A stretch of 64,000 bases of DNA from Geomicrobium sp. JCM 19039 (GTDB lineage: Bacteria > Bacillota > Bacilli > Bacillales > Marinococcaceae): NCBI RefSeq assembly GCF_000698145.1, contig NZ_BAXB01000002.1, forward strand, positions 310,001-374,000, written 5' to 3'. How positions within the stretch are numbered: the first letter of the stretch is position 1; each line of letters begins with the position of its first letter. The notes below the pieces were generated by a model that did no database searches, was not told the origin of the DNA, and saw nothing but the letters and a program-made list of their open reading frames with translations. Below, piece by piece: positions 1 through 8,988 of the stretch. The position numbers and the translations under genes were made by a program.

Positions 1-667
1 CGTCCAATCCCTCAATGGAGAAACGCTTTTGTCCGACAAAGTAACGGTGTAAAAACTGCTCAAAACTTTCGGTTGCAGTAAGCTTTTCAAGGATCGATTT
101 GCGCTTATCGCTTGACAGCTCTTCGTATATATTACCCGTTTCAACCATCTGATTGAGCCAATTTTTCTCTTCGAGGTCGTGTACATGGTGGAATTCAAAT
201 GCAATGGATTTGGTGTACATCTGCTTAAGGTGATTAATGGCATCTAAACCATTCCGAACAGTGTTTGGTGCATCTTTACAAAGCATTTCTGCTGGCATTG
301 ATTTCAGATCATCTTCACTGAGACCATGCTCTTTTGGATCAAGAAACGAAGATTCTTCTCCTGGTTCTTGCAGAGGGTTCATATCCGCCAACAAATGACC
401 GAATGTCCGAATATTATCGGCAAGTTTAATCGCCGCTGCAACCTTATGCATTGATGATGAGTTCACTTCTTGGCTGTCCATTACTGAAACACCATTAGTC
501 GTTTCATCCATGGTTGGTGCGCCGTATGCGTCAAACCACGCTTTTAAATCTTCTTCAACTTCATCTGGGTTATCCTTATACACTTCATACATGTCCATCA
601 CGTACCCTAAGTTCGGTCCGTGAAATGTTTCCCAAGACTTTCCAAGCTTGGAAACCTTTCTGTCCAT
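1..667 (-). CDS. odhA: 2-oxoglutarate dehydrogenase E1 component, N-terminal part (cut by window edge)
   Basis: This is the first 222 codons of the thiamine-diphosphate E1 subunit of the 2-oxoglutarate dehydrogenase complex, which decarboxylates 2-oxoglutarate in the TCA cycle. I read it by translating the minus strand. The start ATG at 667-665 has a GGAGGT ribosome site about 9 bases upstream. Residues 14-21 read TFHGPNLGYV-like, and the last visible residues include FEQFLHRYFVGQKRF followed by SIEGLD, the hallmark stretch before the E1 catalytic core. The frame is uninterrupted over the visible part; the core lies beyond position 1. odhB and lpd would normally follow on the same strand outside the window. 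Identity is firm from the motif and N-terminal pattern. Confidence 0.9.
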   Translation of the reverse strand, partial: MDRKVSKLGKSWETFHGPNLGYVMDMYEVYKDNPDEVEEDLKAWFDAYGAPTMDETTNGVSVMDSQEVNSSSMHKVAAAIKLADNIRTFGHLLADMNPLQEPGEESSFLDPKEHGLSEDDLKSMPAEMLCKDAPNTVRNGLDAINHLKQMYTKSIAFEFHHVHDLEEKNWLNQMVETGNIYEELSSDKRKSILEKLTATESFEQFLHRYFVGQKRFSIEGLD

Positions 668-967
668 CTGCTACTACCTCCAACTACACTTGTTTACAAT
701 CTGTGAATGATGGCCGCTAATTCTACTAAACTTCGTCCTACCGGACAATTCCGATCCACTCAGAATCATCATTCTCCTCATTATTTTCACACACTAAAAT
801 GACGATATTGCAAAAAGCAAATATCACACACAACAGTCATCCATCAAAAAATTCATTCATGACGAAACTATATCCATATAACATTCATCTGCCATTATAT
901 GGTGGATCCGTGTTGATCACGGTTAAAACTAATTGCATCATTGCATGAAAAAATGATTGACGTCATT

Positions 968-981
968 TCGTAACGCTTTCA
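968..981. promoter_or_regulatory. Possible catabolite-responsive element upstream of odhA
   Basis: TCGTAACGCTTTCA matches 12 of 14 positions of the CcpA consensus TGNAANCGNWNNCA, missing at positions 2 and 4. It lies in the 534-bp gap between odhA and the divergent HAD gene. odhAB is known to respond to carbon source in Bacillus, so a CcpA site is plausible, but two mismatches in an AT-rich gap make this weak. I see no gene or RNA in the rest of 668-1201. Confidence 0.25.
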
Positions 982-1146
982 CGATACTATTTTAACATGC
1001 TCTGCGAAAGGATACAAAAGATAGAGCAGATTTTGTTTGTTAAACTGACAAACTTTTATTTTCACAACGCAAACGCCGAAAAATTTAGAATATATTACAA
1101 ACGAATGTCGTTTTCCGTCAGAATATTATATTTATACGTCTATCTG

Positions 1147-1175
1147 TTGACAATATGCTACAATATGAGTAAATA
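1147..1175 (+). promoter_or_regulatory. Candidate sigma-A promoter of the HAD phosphatase gene
   Basis: A perfect TTGACA (1147-1152) is followed after 17 bases by TAAATA (1170-1175), a poor -10. The ribosome site AGGAAAGG (1185-1192) follows almost at once, so the leader would be only a few bases long. The -35 is convincing, the -10 is not. Confidence 0.3.
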
Positions 1176-1201
1176 TACACTGACAGGAAAGGATGAACAT
1201 T

Positions 1202-1999
1202 GTGCTAAACACATTGATCTTTGACCTCGACGACACATTGCTTTGGGACAAAAAAAGCATCAAAGAATCCTTGCTTGCAACATGCAATGAAGCTTATGCA
1301 CTTGCTGGCGTTGATCCTGAACTACTTTTTGAAGCCGTAAAAGAACGAGCACCAGAAGAGTACAAAAAGCAAAGTTTTTACCCGCTCACTGTAGCTTTAG
1401 GCATTAATCCTTTCGAGGGACTTTGGGGCTCCTTCAATGACGTTCATGACGCCAGGCTTCGGGCGATGGCTGCCGACATTGGTGCTTATCAATTTGATGT
1501 ATGGATGCAAGCATTAAAAAGTGTGGGGAATGAAGACTTATCTCTTGCCCGCAAGCTTTCCAGAACGTTTATTTATTATCGAGAAACTTTGCCTTATGTG
1601 TTTGAGGAAACGTTTGATGTACTCACACAATTAAATAAAGCTTTTCAACTCGTTTTACTTACAAATGGAGCACCTAGCTTGCAATTGAAAAAGCTAGAAA
1701 TGACCCCGGCGCTCGTCCCTTTTTTCAACCGGATTTTCATTTCCGGTTCTTATGGTGTGGGTAAACCTGACTTAGGGTTTTATCAATATGTATTAGGTCA
1801 GCTTGACTTAAAACCAGAGAATGCAGCGATGATCGGCGATAACCTTCATACGGATATAATTGGCGGTAATCAGGCTAAACTAACAACAATATGGTTAAAT
1901 CGCGAAGGTGCAAAAAACGAAACATCAATTACCCCAGACATTGAGATCGTCAGTTTGCGGGAGATGCACGAAGTGGTGGAGCGAATCTCCATCTCATAA
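1202..1999 (+). CDS. HAD-superfamily hydrolase (phosphatase)
   Basis: A haloacid-dehalogenase-fold phosphatase of about 265 residues. Motif I is FDLDDTLLWD close to the N terminus, where the first Asp is the nucleophile and the third residue on is the acid/base. Motif II is LLTNGAP mid-protein, the motif III lysine is in GVGKPD, and motif IV is GDNLHTDIIGG. A cap domain of about 110 residues lies between motifs I and II, as in YjjG/YsaA-like nucleotidases, but the substrate cannot be read from sequence. An ATG at 1193 is in frame, but the ribosome site AGGAAAGG abuts it; the GTG at 1202 has correct spacing (9 bases) and is preferred. It is followed after 31 bases by the YjiH-type gene, possibly cotranscribed. 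Confidence 0.8.
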   Translation: MLNTLIFDLDDTLLWDKKSIKESLLATCNEAYALAGVDPELLFEAVKERAPEEYKKQSFYPLTVALGINPFEGLWGSFNDVHDARLRAMAADIGAYQFDVWMQALKSVGNEDLSLARKLSRTFIYYRETLPYVFEETFDVLTQLNKAFQLVLLTNGAPSLQLKKLEMTPALVPFFNRIFISGSYGVGKPDLGFYQYVLGQLDLKPENAAMIGDNLHTDIIGGNQAKLTTIWLNREGAKNETSITPDIEIVSLREMHEVVERISIS

Positions 2000-2030
2000 C
2001 TTTCTATTTTTCATCTAAGGTGGGAACATC

Positions 2031-3382
2031 ATGAACAGCACGACAAAACTTCCAACGATCCTTTGGTTTCTTATTCCTTCATTAATAGGAATATTTATCT
2101 TTATGCTTCCCATCAGTTATACGACGGACGGTCAGTCGCAATTGACGATTCCGATTGCCTTTATTTCAGAAACAGCAGAAATGGCATTTGCACCGATCTT
2201 GCAGAAATGACAATGGTGCTTGCTACTTTATCTGTTCTTGGTAGTCTCGTCTACCTTTATGTGAAACCAACGTGGATGAACAACTCCGTATTTGCATCAA
2301 TATTCAACGTATCCACCTTTTGGTTGATCGTTCGAATCATCGGGTTAACACTCGGACTTTTTATCTTTTTCCAAGTCGGTCCAGAATGGATTTGGGGTGA
2401 AGATACGGGCGGACTTATTCTTGATCTCGTTTCATTTCTTATCGTTGTATTTTTGTTTGCCGGTATCTTTCTCCCGCTTTTGCTCAATTTTGGTTTGTTA
2501 GAGTTTGTCGGAACGCTCATGAACATCATCATGCGTCCGTTGTTCCGTTTGCCAGGACGGTCTTCAATAGACACTTTAGCTTCTTGGTTCGGTGATGCAA
2601 CGATTGGCGTCATGATGTCCAATCAGCAGTATATTGATGGGCACTACACGAAACGAGAAGCAGCAGTTTTAGGTACTACGTTTAACATCGTTTCCATTAC
2701 GTTTACGATTGTTATTCTCGGTTATCTAGACTTAGAGCACATGTTTATTCCTTACTATGCAACCATTGTCATCGCTGGATTTGTTGCCGCACTAATCATG
2801 CCTCGAATTCCACCACTGTCTAGATTTAGTGATGATTATTATGAACATGCTACGCCTAAAAGAAATGAAGAAGCTTCTAATGAGCCTCTAATAAAAATAG
2901 CATGGCATGGGGCGATGACCCGAGCCGCTCACGCCCGGATTCGAGATACTGGAAAACAAGGAATGCAAAACGTATTGGATTTATGGTTTGGCGTCATTCC
3001 AATTGTACTTGCCATTGGTACTGTCACGATCGTTATTGCAGAACAAACACCGGTTTTCACCTGGTTTGGTATGCCGTTCATTCCGTTTTTAGAGCTCATG
3101 CAAGTGCCAGAAGCTGCTGCTGCCTCTGAAACGATGCTCATCGGCTTTGCAGATATGTTGTTGCCAGCGCTCATCGGTTCAGGCATTGAAAGTGAAATGA
3201 CGCGATTTATTATCGGTTGCTTATCTGTTACGCAACTCATATTCATGTCCGAAGTCGGGGGATTGTTACTCGCATCAAAAATTCCTGTAAACTTTTGGCA
3301 CCTCGTTGCGATCTTCTTACTTAGAACGATCATAACGTTACCCGTCATCATTTTATGTGCACACGTTGTATTTACGCTTTAA
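2031..3382 (+). CDS. YjiH-family multi-pass membrane protein (nucleoside-recognition/gate domain)
   Basis: An integral membrane protein of about 450 residues with at least nine hydrophobic segments and the gate-like nucleoside-recognition domain of the YjiH family. The transported substrate is unknown. The true start is the ATG at 2031 (ribosome site AAGGTGGG); its first segment reads LWFLIPSLIGIFIFMLPISY. The frame stops at about 2207 and continues one frame over as EMTMVLATLSVLGSLVYL. Restoring one C in the TTGC of position about 2200 gives a smooth APILPEMTMV join, so this looks like a one-base deletion. A strong terminator follows. It probably forms a two-gene unit with the HAD gene upstream. 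Confidence 0.7.
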
Positions 3383-3435
3383 CGGGCTTACACATATAAT
3401 CTTTGTAAAAGAGATACGCCAATACAACGGATCAT

Positions 3436-3471
3436 AAAAACCGGATGTCCGCTACGGAACATCCGGTTTTT
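3436..3471 (+). terminator. Rho-independent terminator after the YjiH gene
   Basis: Inverted repeat AAAACCGGATGT / ACATCCGGTTTT with a short loop and a run of T. It lies 54 bases after the yjiH-type stop codon. Confidence 0.85.
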
Positions 3472-3731
3472 GTGACATTCTTTTTAAGGGTGGTGTGGGC
3501 AAACCATTGAGAGTCATCCGGATTTACCTTAATCCCCGTGCTCGGTAGCGCGTCAGAGATTGAAAAGATCACCATCGCAATTATGTATTCGGTTCGTGTC
3601 GGCTAGCGACTCTTAATGGTACAAGATCACACTCGAAATGGTCCAATGATTTCTTAGGTTCATTATGTATTCATCATCTCTCTGACCTCAAACTAATACT
3701 TGTGGATGCATATCACTTCGTACTCAAAAAA

Positions 3732-3755
3732 GGGTTCCAAGTCAAATGTTGGGGT
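3732..3755 (+). repeat. Left terminal inverted repeat of the ISL3 element
   Basis: Begins GGGTTCC and ends AAATGTTGGGGT. It pairs with 5262-5285 at 18 of 24 positions. The preceding bases are an A6 tract. Confidence 0.75.
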
Positions 3756-3815
3756 AGAGGCAATACACCTCTGAGGCTGTTGAAAAACCTAAATGTTGTT
3801 TTTATAGAAGTGTAG

Positions 3816-3921
3816 GGGGTGTCATGGCTACGCTTGCCACGGGCGTTGCCTCAGCTATCGCGCTTCGCGCGAGGATCTTCGGCTAACGCTACTCCCGTAG
3901 GCGTCTCCGCCATGACACCCC
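3816..3921. repeat. Long imperfect hairpin inside the IS, downstream of the transposase
   Basis: Perfect 13-base arms GGGGTGTCATGGC (3816-3828) and GCCATGACACCCC (3909-3921) enclose about 80 bases with further pairing, including GCGCTTCGCGC at the apex and ACGGG/CCCGT partners. It lies between the transposase stop and the left terminal repeat. It could shield the element from, or terminate, transcription, or may be a separate REP-like repeat nested in the IS. Confidence 0.65.
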
Positions 3922-3971
3922 TTCTCATTTTGCACAATTTGAGAGACTGCCACACGCCTCTGCTCCTTGGT

Positions 3972-5166
3972 TTATCCTACTCGACTTGTATGCTCTTTTA
4001 ATTGGTGATGCAATAGCATCTTCAAATGCAGCCGGTCATAGCGGCAAAAGCCAAACGCATTGCGCTTAATGACCTTCGTCTGGTTGTTCAGCCTTTCAAT
4101 CGGACCCTTCGTGTGACCAAAATAAAGCTGTTGAGAATTTCTGGTTGCCAATTCTTCAATGTTTTTTGCGGCCTTTTTCATCACTTTCAGCGCTGATGTT
4201 TCTACAGCTTGATAAAAAGCTTGTAGACCGGCGAACACGTTGGTTCCCTCGGTCTTGCCCGTCCGATGCTTGTCAAACCATGCTTGGAACTGGTTTTTCA
4301 GCCCATAGACTTCCCGAAGTTCCTCGGATAACTCCAAGTAGCGATTCAAGTACCACGTTTGCTTCTCGCTTAGCTTTTCCGCACGCTTATGAAAGACATG
4401 GCGCATTTGCTTGCACTTCTTTCGATCATACTCGTGAAACGTTTTTTGTACGCGGCGCCGCACTTGGTCTAGCGCCCAATAAATATAGCGACAGAAATGA
4501 AAACGATTGGCAATGATGATCGGACGACCTAAGGCTTGATTCACCGAGGATTTGAAGGAAGGGCTAATATCGATCACAACCATCTTGACACCCCCACCTT
4601 TTTCCTAAAGATCTCGCTTAAGGGTCTTGGCTTTTCGATCCAGCAGAATATCCAGTGGCACACCGGTCGCTCCGTTGGCAATCAGGACTTGAAAACGTTC
4701 GCCATTCGTATCGCCTTTGTACTCATCAATGGCGACCACTTCTTCCAGCATCCGTGGAGCGAGCGGATCAAAACGTCGCATTGCCGTTGTTGGCGCGGTG
4801 AACAGCTGTTTTGCGGTGTCTTTAAAGTTCTTACCTTGTATGACGCGCAGTGCTAAAGCTTGGATGTACTCCACACTGTGGCGCTGATCGCGCTCTCCAC
4901 GACTGGGCACGCTTCCGGAATCCGCTTGCCACAGGTACACACATACCGCCGTTTCCGGTACCACAGCAACGTATTGCGCTCAAAAAGTTGCAAATGTTGG
5001 ATTTTCTGCAGTTGGTAATCATGAACCTTGTTCGTCTTCTCCCGCACGCTGGGCAACGATGTTTCTTGCGCTCCATTTCCACGTGCAAGTGGCACGTGTC
5101 TTCAATAATTTGAGAGTCGGTGACCGTCATCGTTTCCAGTCCCGGGAATGATGTGATAAAGTGCAT
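3972..5166 (-). pseudogene. ISL3-family transposase, interrupted by at least three frame breaks as sequenced
   Basis: DDE transposase of the ISL3 family, about 400 residues when frames are joined. The N-terminal zinc-ribbon region has CPACGRR and CTCGKR. The catalytic triad is visible: Asp in VVAIDEYKGD, Asp in VVIDISPSF, and Glu in HTKGPIERLNNQTKVIKR. GRPIIIANRFHFCRYIYWAL is also typical of the family. The frame changes near 5035-5095, near 4900-4960 and near 4600. Many ordinary genes nearby have similar breaks, so the copy could be intact in reality. The start ATG at 5166 follows a weak ribosome site. Confidence 0.8.
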
Positions 5167-5261
5167 GGATACGTAGCTCCTTGTCTATGACTTGTTTCGG
5201 CAAATTCAAATATAGAGGACAAAGAAGCCTGCGTATTTAATTTTGCCTCAGTTGTTTTTCC

Positions 5262-5285
5262 ACCCCAACATTTAGTGTAGAGCCC
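5262..5285 (-). repeat. Right terminal inverted repeat of the ISL3 element
   Basis: ACCCCAACATTT followed by AGTGTAGAGCCC is the complement-related partner of 3732-3755. The next base is the A-tract of a terminator. Confidence 0.75.
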
Positions 5286-5289
5286 AAAA

Positions 5290-5321
5290 AAGAACTGAGC
5301 GTACAATTACGCTCAGTTCTT
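5290..5321 (-). terminator. Terminator of the hypothetical gene at 5329-5955
   Basis: Perfect 14-bp arms AAGAACTGAGCGTA / TACGCTCAGTTCTT with a 4-base loop. On the minus strand the stem is followed by six T residues that run straight into the IS end. Confidence 0.85.
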
Positions 5322-5328
5322 TTTATAG

Positions 5329-5955
5329 TTATACGTTGTTTAGTCGTTTTTCAAATCGTCTAAGTTCCTCGCCACTGTTTCGCTTCTCATGGATGAGCAA
5401 CTGTCGGATGAGTTTCTCGGCTTTAATGGATACCGGTAAAAGCCGTTGGCTAATCATACTCTGGCGTAAAAATTCTATTGAAGTAATCTGATACTGTTCG
5501 GATTCATCCACTTGGTCTAAATATCGTTCAAACACGTCGCGAATGGAATCTCCTTTTTGTACAATGCGACCGTATTTCTTTTGATTAAACTGAAAGTTCC
5601 AGAGATCTACACTGTTCATGAGCACTTGTGAGAATAACATTTCGTTACCTTCCATCTGAAACCCTTGCGCTTTGCAATATTTAACGAACAATGGCAAGTC
5701 TTTATCAAAGAAGGCTGCTCTCTGACGTGACTCTTTCGTCTGTGGACGTTGCTTTAGACCCGTCCGTTGTTTAGACGTTTGAAGAAAGTTTACGAGCATC
5801 TCTTCTGATTCATCTTTTAATAAAAAGACCGGTCGAGTCATTTGAATAAACTTCTTCATTTCCTGTTCTAAAAAAATCACCGCTTCTTCGTTGTTCGTTG
5901 TGTGGTTTACGCGATTCATCGGACGATTCAATCGCAGCTTAAGTCCTGCCAGCAT
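5329..5955 (-). CDS. Hypothetical protein of 208 residues
   Basis: I do not recognise this protein. It is soluble, basic and rich in Lys, Arg, Gln and Phe, with predicted helices throughout and no signal peptide or membrane segment. ATG at 5955 is preferred over the in-frame ATG at 5982 because AAAGGGGG lies about 7 bases upstream of the former and nothing precedes the latter. Residues 17-45 contain a motif-like NEEAVIFLEQEMKKF. The gene is monocistronic, with its own terminator now disrupted by an ISL3 insertion just beyond the stem. The ORF is long, with a good ribosome site and terminator, so it is probably a real gene. Confidence 0.6.
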   Translation of the reverse strand: MLAGLKLRLNRPMNRVNHTTNNEEAVIFLEQEMKKFIQMTRPVFLLKDESEEMLVNFLQTSKQRTGLKQRPQTKESRQRAAFFDKDLPLFVKYCKAQGFQMEGNEMLFSQVLMNSVDLWNFQFNQKKYGRIVQKGDSIRDVFERYLDQVDESEQYQITSIEFLRQSMISQRLLPVSIKAEKLIRQLLIHEKRNSGEELRRFEKRLNNV

Positions 5956-6045
5956 CAGGAGGCCCCCTTTCGGAATTGTCATTAACCAAAATGTAGTGTA
6001 TCACAGTCAAAGGTAAAATAAAATAGAGAAATACAAAGAATACAC

Positions 6046-6090
6046 GAAAAAAATCACCTGATCAGTTCTGTGCTGATCAGGTGCCGTTTT
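6046..6090 (-). terminator. Terminator of the esterase gene
   Basis: Inverted repeat CACCTGATCAG / CTGATCAGGTG (6055-6065 and 6073-6083) with a T-run on the minus strand and a shorter one on the plus strand. Confidence 0.8.
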
Positions 6091-6110
6091 TTCGTCATTT
6101 ATCACTATTT

Positions 6111-7349
6111 TTACTTGAATTCGTCATCTCGATCTTCAGGTTGAAATAACCCATCTGCTTGTTCTGCCATCTGATTAAACACGTTTGAAAATTGAATCGA
6201 TAGTAAATAGATCGCTGCCGCGTGTGCTTCAATTTCTTCTTTCACACGTGCCCATCCACTTGGGGGCTCGCGGTCTATGACACGGAAACCTACAGTTGCC
6301 TCTCGGTCCCCTGCCCACTCATTTTCTAAGAAAGCAAGACTGTCATTTAGCGCTGTGTTACCCGTGGCCATCACTTCATAAAACGATAAAAACCCGTGCA
6401 TGACGCCTTCGTAGCGCATTGTTTCTACATGTACACCGTCTTGGAATAGTTTCTCGGCATACAGTTCACCCTCATCTCGGAGTGGATCATATTCTGCAGT
6501 TGCGATAAATGCTGGCGGCAAATCGGTTGCTTCTCCAGCATCAAGTGGTGAAACATACGGATTCTCCCACATCTCTTTTCCTGGCGTGTATGAATCTCTT
6601 GCCTTTTCCATTACCGCTCTAGAAAGCAAGTAGTTGCCGCTACTGTACTTGTCCCTCGTCTCAAGGGCGTGATCGTGAAACGTCGTTAATGGATAATAAA
6701 GAAGCTGAGCTACGAGATTGGGGCCTCCTAAGTCTCTCGCTTTCATTGCTGTGACGGTGGCAATGTTTCCACCTGCACTGTCCCCTGCGACAGCAATATT
6801 ATCTGGATCTCCTCCAAGGTTTTCTGCATGTTCATGCACCCAAACGAGAGCATCATATGAATCTTCAATCGCTTTAGGGAAAATATGTTGAGGTGCAAGA
6901 CGGTAACCTACGCTAACAACAATGGCGCCAGACCGATTTGCTAAAGCTCGGACGATATTATCATGTGAATAGATGCTGCCGTACCCTTCCATGAATGCCC
7001 CACCGTGATAATACATAATGATCGGTGCATTTTGTACGCCTTTTGGTTTGTGCATGCGCGCCTCTAAGAAGTGACCATCACTCACTGGAATTGCAATGTC
7101 TTGTCTTTCAAAGACAATTCCACCATTATTCGTTCCTCGCGTGAGAAATGCAGGTGCTTGTAAATTATCGCTTGGCACGATGAGTTGGTTGTTAATTGCG
7201 TGAAGAACGACCCCCGTTTTTGCAGGTAAATTCCCTTCTGCGGTGACCGACCAGCTACTGACAAAACTTGATAAAATAATGCCAAAACCAATCCCAAGTT
7301 TGAATAAAAACGTGATCATTTTCCAAAGTTTCGTTGATGAGATCTTCAC
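6111..7349 (-). CDS. Alpha/beta hydrolase, hormone-sensitive-lipase (family IV) esterase, membrane-anchored or secreted
   Basis: Predicted carboxylesterase of 412 residues. The oxyanion-hole motif is YYHGGAF, the nucleophile elbow is GDSAGGN, the acid is in AEYDPLRDEG and the catalytic His is in GVMHGFLSFY, which together define the HSL/family IV group. The N terminus has a hydrophobic stretch (FKLGIGFGIILSSFVSSW) followed by TAEG, so the enzyme is probably exported or anchored. GTG at 7349 is chosen because GGGAGG lies 8-9 bases upstream; an ATG at 7394 in the same frame has no ribosome site. About 70 extra C-terminal residues after the hydrolase domain have no recognised role. The substrate is unknown, and the gene stands alone between two terminators. 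Confidence 0.8.
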   Translation of the reverse strand: MKISSTKLWKMITFLFKLGIGFGIILSSFVSSWSVTAEGNLPAKTGVVLHAINNQLIVPSDNLQAPAFLTRGTNNGGIVFERQDIAIPVSDGHFLEARMHKPKGVQNAPIIMYYHGGAFMEGYGSIYSHDNIVRALANRSGAIVVSVGYRLAPQHIFPKAIEDSYDALVWVHEHAENLGGDPDNIAVAGDSAGGNIATVTAMKARDLGGPNLVAQLLYYPLTTFHDHALETRDKYSSGNYLLSRAVMEKARDSYTPGKEMWENPYVSPLDAGEATDLPPAFIATAEYDPLRDEGELYAEKLFQDGVHVETMRYEGVMHGFLSFYEVMATGNTALNDSLAFLENEWAGDREATVGFRVIDREPPSGWARVKEEIEAHAAAIYLLSIQFSNVFNQMAEQADGLFQPEDRDDEFK

Positions 7350-7491
7350 GATTAACTCGCCTCCCGCACTTCTCCTATATATCTCTGCTTTCACGATGTT
7401 TATGCATGTTTTTTATATTATATCACAATGTTTGGTAAATGTTGCGTTATTTTTTTAGTTTATCACACATTTTCACACATTTTTAGCAATT

Positions 7492-7528
7492 GAAAAACCG
7501 ACTCGGGGAGGTCGAGTCGGTTTTTATC
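7492..7528 (-). terminator. Terminator of the toxin-antitoxin operon
   Basis: AAAACCGACTC / GAGTCGGTTTTT around a short loop. The stem has T or A runs on both sides, so it can work in both directions. Confidence 0.8.
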
Positions 7529-7538
7529 GGTTATGTAG

Positions 7539-7937
7539 CTACAAATCTCTTAACCCAATGCTGATTTCTAACGCTTCATTCACCTTTTGCATCATGTTCT
7601 CATCGAGATGTGTAATCTTGTCTGTCAGCCGTTGTTTATCGATCGTTCGGATCTGTTCCAAAAGTACAACGCTATCTCTGTCAAACTTGTGTTTATTCGC
7701 ATCAATTTCTACATGGGTTGGCAACTTGGCTTTCTTTATCTGTGCAGTGATCGCCGCAACGATGACGGTCGGACTAAACCGATTGCCGATATCATTTTGG
7801 ATTATCAACACCGGCCGAACCCCGCCTTGTTCGGATCCTACAACCGGAGATAGATCTGCAAAGAAAACATCGCCGCGTTTGACGCTTTTCTTTGCAGCTG
7901 GATGTTGCGATTGATTATGGTTGCTCACCTCATCCAT
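7539..7937 (-). CDS. ndoA: mRNA interferase EndoA (MazF-type toxin)
   Basis: Sequence-specific endoribonuclease toxin. The core [20 protein letters not shown], then [17 protein letters not shown] and [13 protein letters not shown], are almost identical in pattern to B. subtilis NdoA. The protein is 132 residues; B. subtilis NdoA is 116 and begins at the equivalent of VKRGDV. The extra N terminus here ([18 protein letters not shown]) is polar and unusual. ATG at 7937 follows AGGAGGTGA closely; a GTG three codons on has better spacing, so the extension could be three residues shorter. It lies 11 bases after the antitoxin gene, as in the usual operon. alr, the common upstream neighbour in Bacillus, is not here. 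Confidence 0.93.
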   Translation of the reverse strand: MDEVSNHNQSQHPAAKKSVKRGDVFFADLSPVVGSEQGGVRPVLIIQNDIGNRFSPTVIVAAITAQIKKAKLPTHVEIDANKHKFDRDSVVLLEQIRTIDKQRLTDKITHLDENMMQKVNEALEISIGLRDL

Positions 7938-7948
7938 TCACCTCCTTG

Positions 7949-8212
7949 TTAATAATGGGTGACCTTTTGTGTGTGATTCTCTTTAAACGCTTCCCATTCA
8001 CAATAGGCAAAGGCTTCAGCAATTGCTAAATTTAGCTCTGCCATTTCCTCATAACCATATCGAAGATCTTGAATGAGTTGTTCGCGCTTTTTCTTTTGTA
8101 CATAGTATTGAACGATATTGTGAAACAGGCGATTTTGTTCGGGTTGCGTCAAGTGCCTTATTTCACTAAATAAATCATTTGAAAGTGGAACTGCGATTTT
8201 TTCTGAATGCAT
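7949..8212 (-). CDS. ndoAI: EndoAI antitoxin (ribbon-helix-helix, MazE-like)
   Basis: An 87-residue antitoxin directly upstream of the EndoA toxin. The C-terminal toxin-binding part GYEEMAELNLAIAEAFAYCE fits the EndoAI pattern of a helix that docks on the toxin. The N-terminal 45 residues fit a ribbon-helix-helix DNA-binding fold (VPLSNDLFSEI, then a helix) but are more diverged from B. subtilis EndoAI. GGGGGGCG precedes the ATG. It probably autoregulates the pair. Confidence 0.8.
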   Translation of the reverse strand: MHSEKIAVPLSNDLFSEIRHLTQPEQNRLFHNIVQYYVQKKKREQLIQDLRYGYEEMAELNLAIAEAFAYCEWEAFKENHTQKVTHY

Positions 8213-8403
8213 GATCCTACTCGCCCCCCAGCCATGTATTCCTTATCCATTATAAGTGAAATCGGTGATGGAATAAATGATTTTTCACATATTCGCTTCC
8301 CTATAATGTAAGGATGACCGGTTCTGTTAGAAAACATGCATAGAATTGTCGCGCAAATCCCATACTAAGAAGTAAAGAAGATTGACAGAAAGGGGTTTCT
8401 ATC

Positions 8404-8935
8404 GTGAGAAAGTACCTGTTCGCCATGACCGCCATCTCTTTATTGGTTGGCTGTAATCAATACGGAAACGATCTTGAGCAAGATCTACAACAAGACAATG
8501 CTAAGCCTCACATGGAGGATCAGCAACCTAACTCCATTTATGTAAAGAATGAGAAACATCCTCCTGAAGAAGAGGTCATGCTCTATAGTGATCATTACGC
8601 ATACTTTTTGGGGCAATTTCATGATGAACTTGATGTGCTTTACAACCACATGCTAAATGGGAACTACATGAGAGCAGAAAAAAAGTGCAGAGACATTGTT
8701 CAGTTACACAAAAGATATGGAAGGAATCTATACACCTCAATCTTTTGAAGATGTAAAAGAACTCATTGTTAGCTCACGTGTTGAGTTAAACGCCATTCTC
8801 GACGACCTACCTAACTGCGATGGGCAAACAGACTGTGACAATGCGAAAACACATACAGAAAACTTAACGAATTATCTCGTGACGATGGAACATTTGTATG
8901 AGGCAAAAATTAACGACCTAGGCATCACATCGTAA
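8404..8935 (+). CDS. Small lipoprotein of unknown function (one frame break)
   Basis: GTG start at 8404 with AAAGGGG about 8 bases upstream. Residues 1-17 form a lipoprotein signal ending LLVGC, so the mature protein is lipid-anchored outside the membrane. The rest is acidic and helical. The frame stops at 8748 and continues in another frame as DMEGIYTPQSFEDVKELIVS; dropping one A in the AAAA at about 8706 joins the two halves, giving about 176 residues. Two Cys (NCDGQTDCD) occur near the C terminus. I do not recognise the family. Confidence 0.6.
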
Positions 8936-8943
8936 ATAGGAAT

Positions 8944-8988
8944 GAAGAGGAAGGATGGTTTAATCTAACCATCCTTTTCCTCTTTTTT
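8944..8988. terminator. Bidirectional terminator between two convergent lipoprotein genes
   Basis: GGATGGTT / AACCATCC stem, extended by GAGGAA/TTCCTC, with T-runs. The stop codon of the minus-strand gene lies in the loop. Confidence 0.8.

Larger units (their letters stand above)
3732..5285 (-). mobile_element. ISL3-family insertion sequence, about 1.55 kb
   Basis: The element is bounded by imperfect 24-bp terminal inverted repeats (3732-3755 and 5262-5285, 18 of 24 identical, inner 12 AAATGTTGGGGT identical) starting GGG and ending CCC. Inside is one transposase on the minus strand with ISL3 signatures, and a long hairpin beyond its 3' end. Both ends abut six A residues, so a target duplication cannot be told from the A-tract; ISL3 elements normally duplicate 8 bp. 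The right end sits directly on the T-tract of the terminator of the next gene (5290-5321). Confidence 0.85.
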
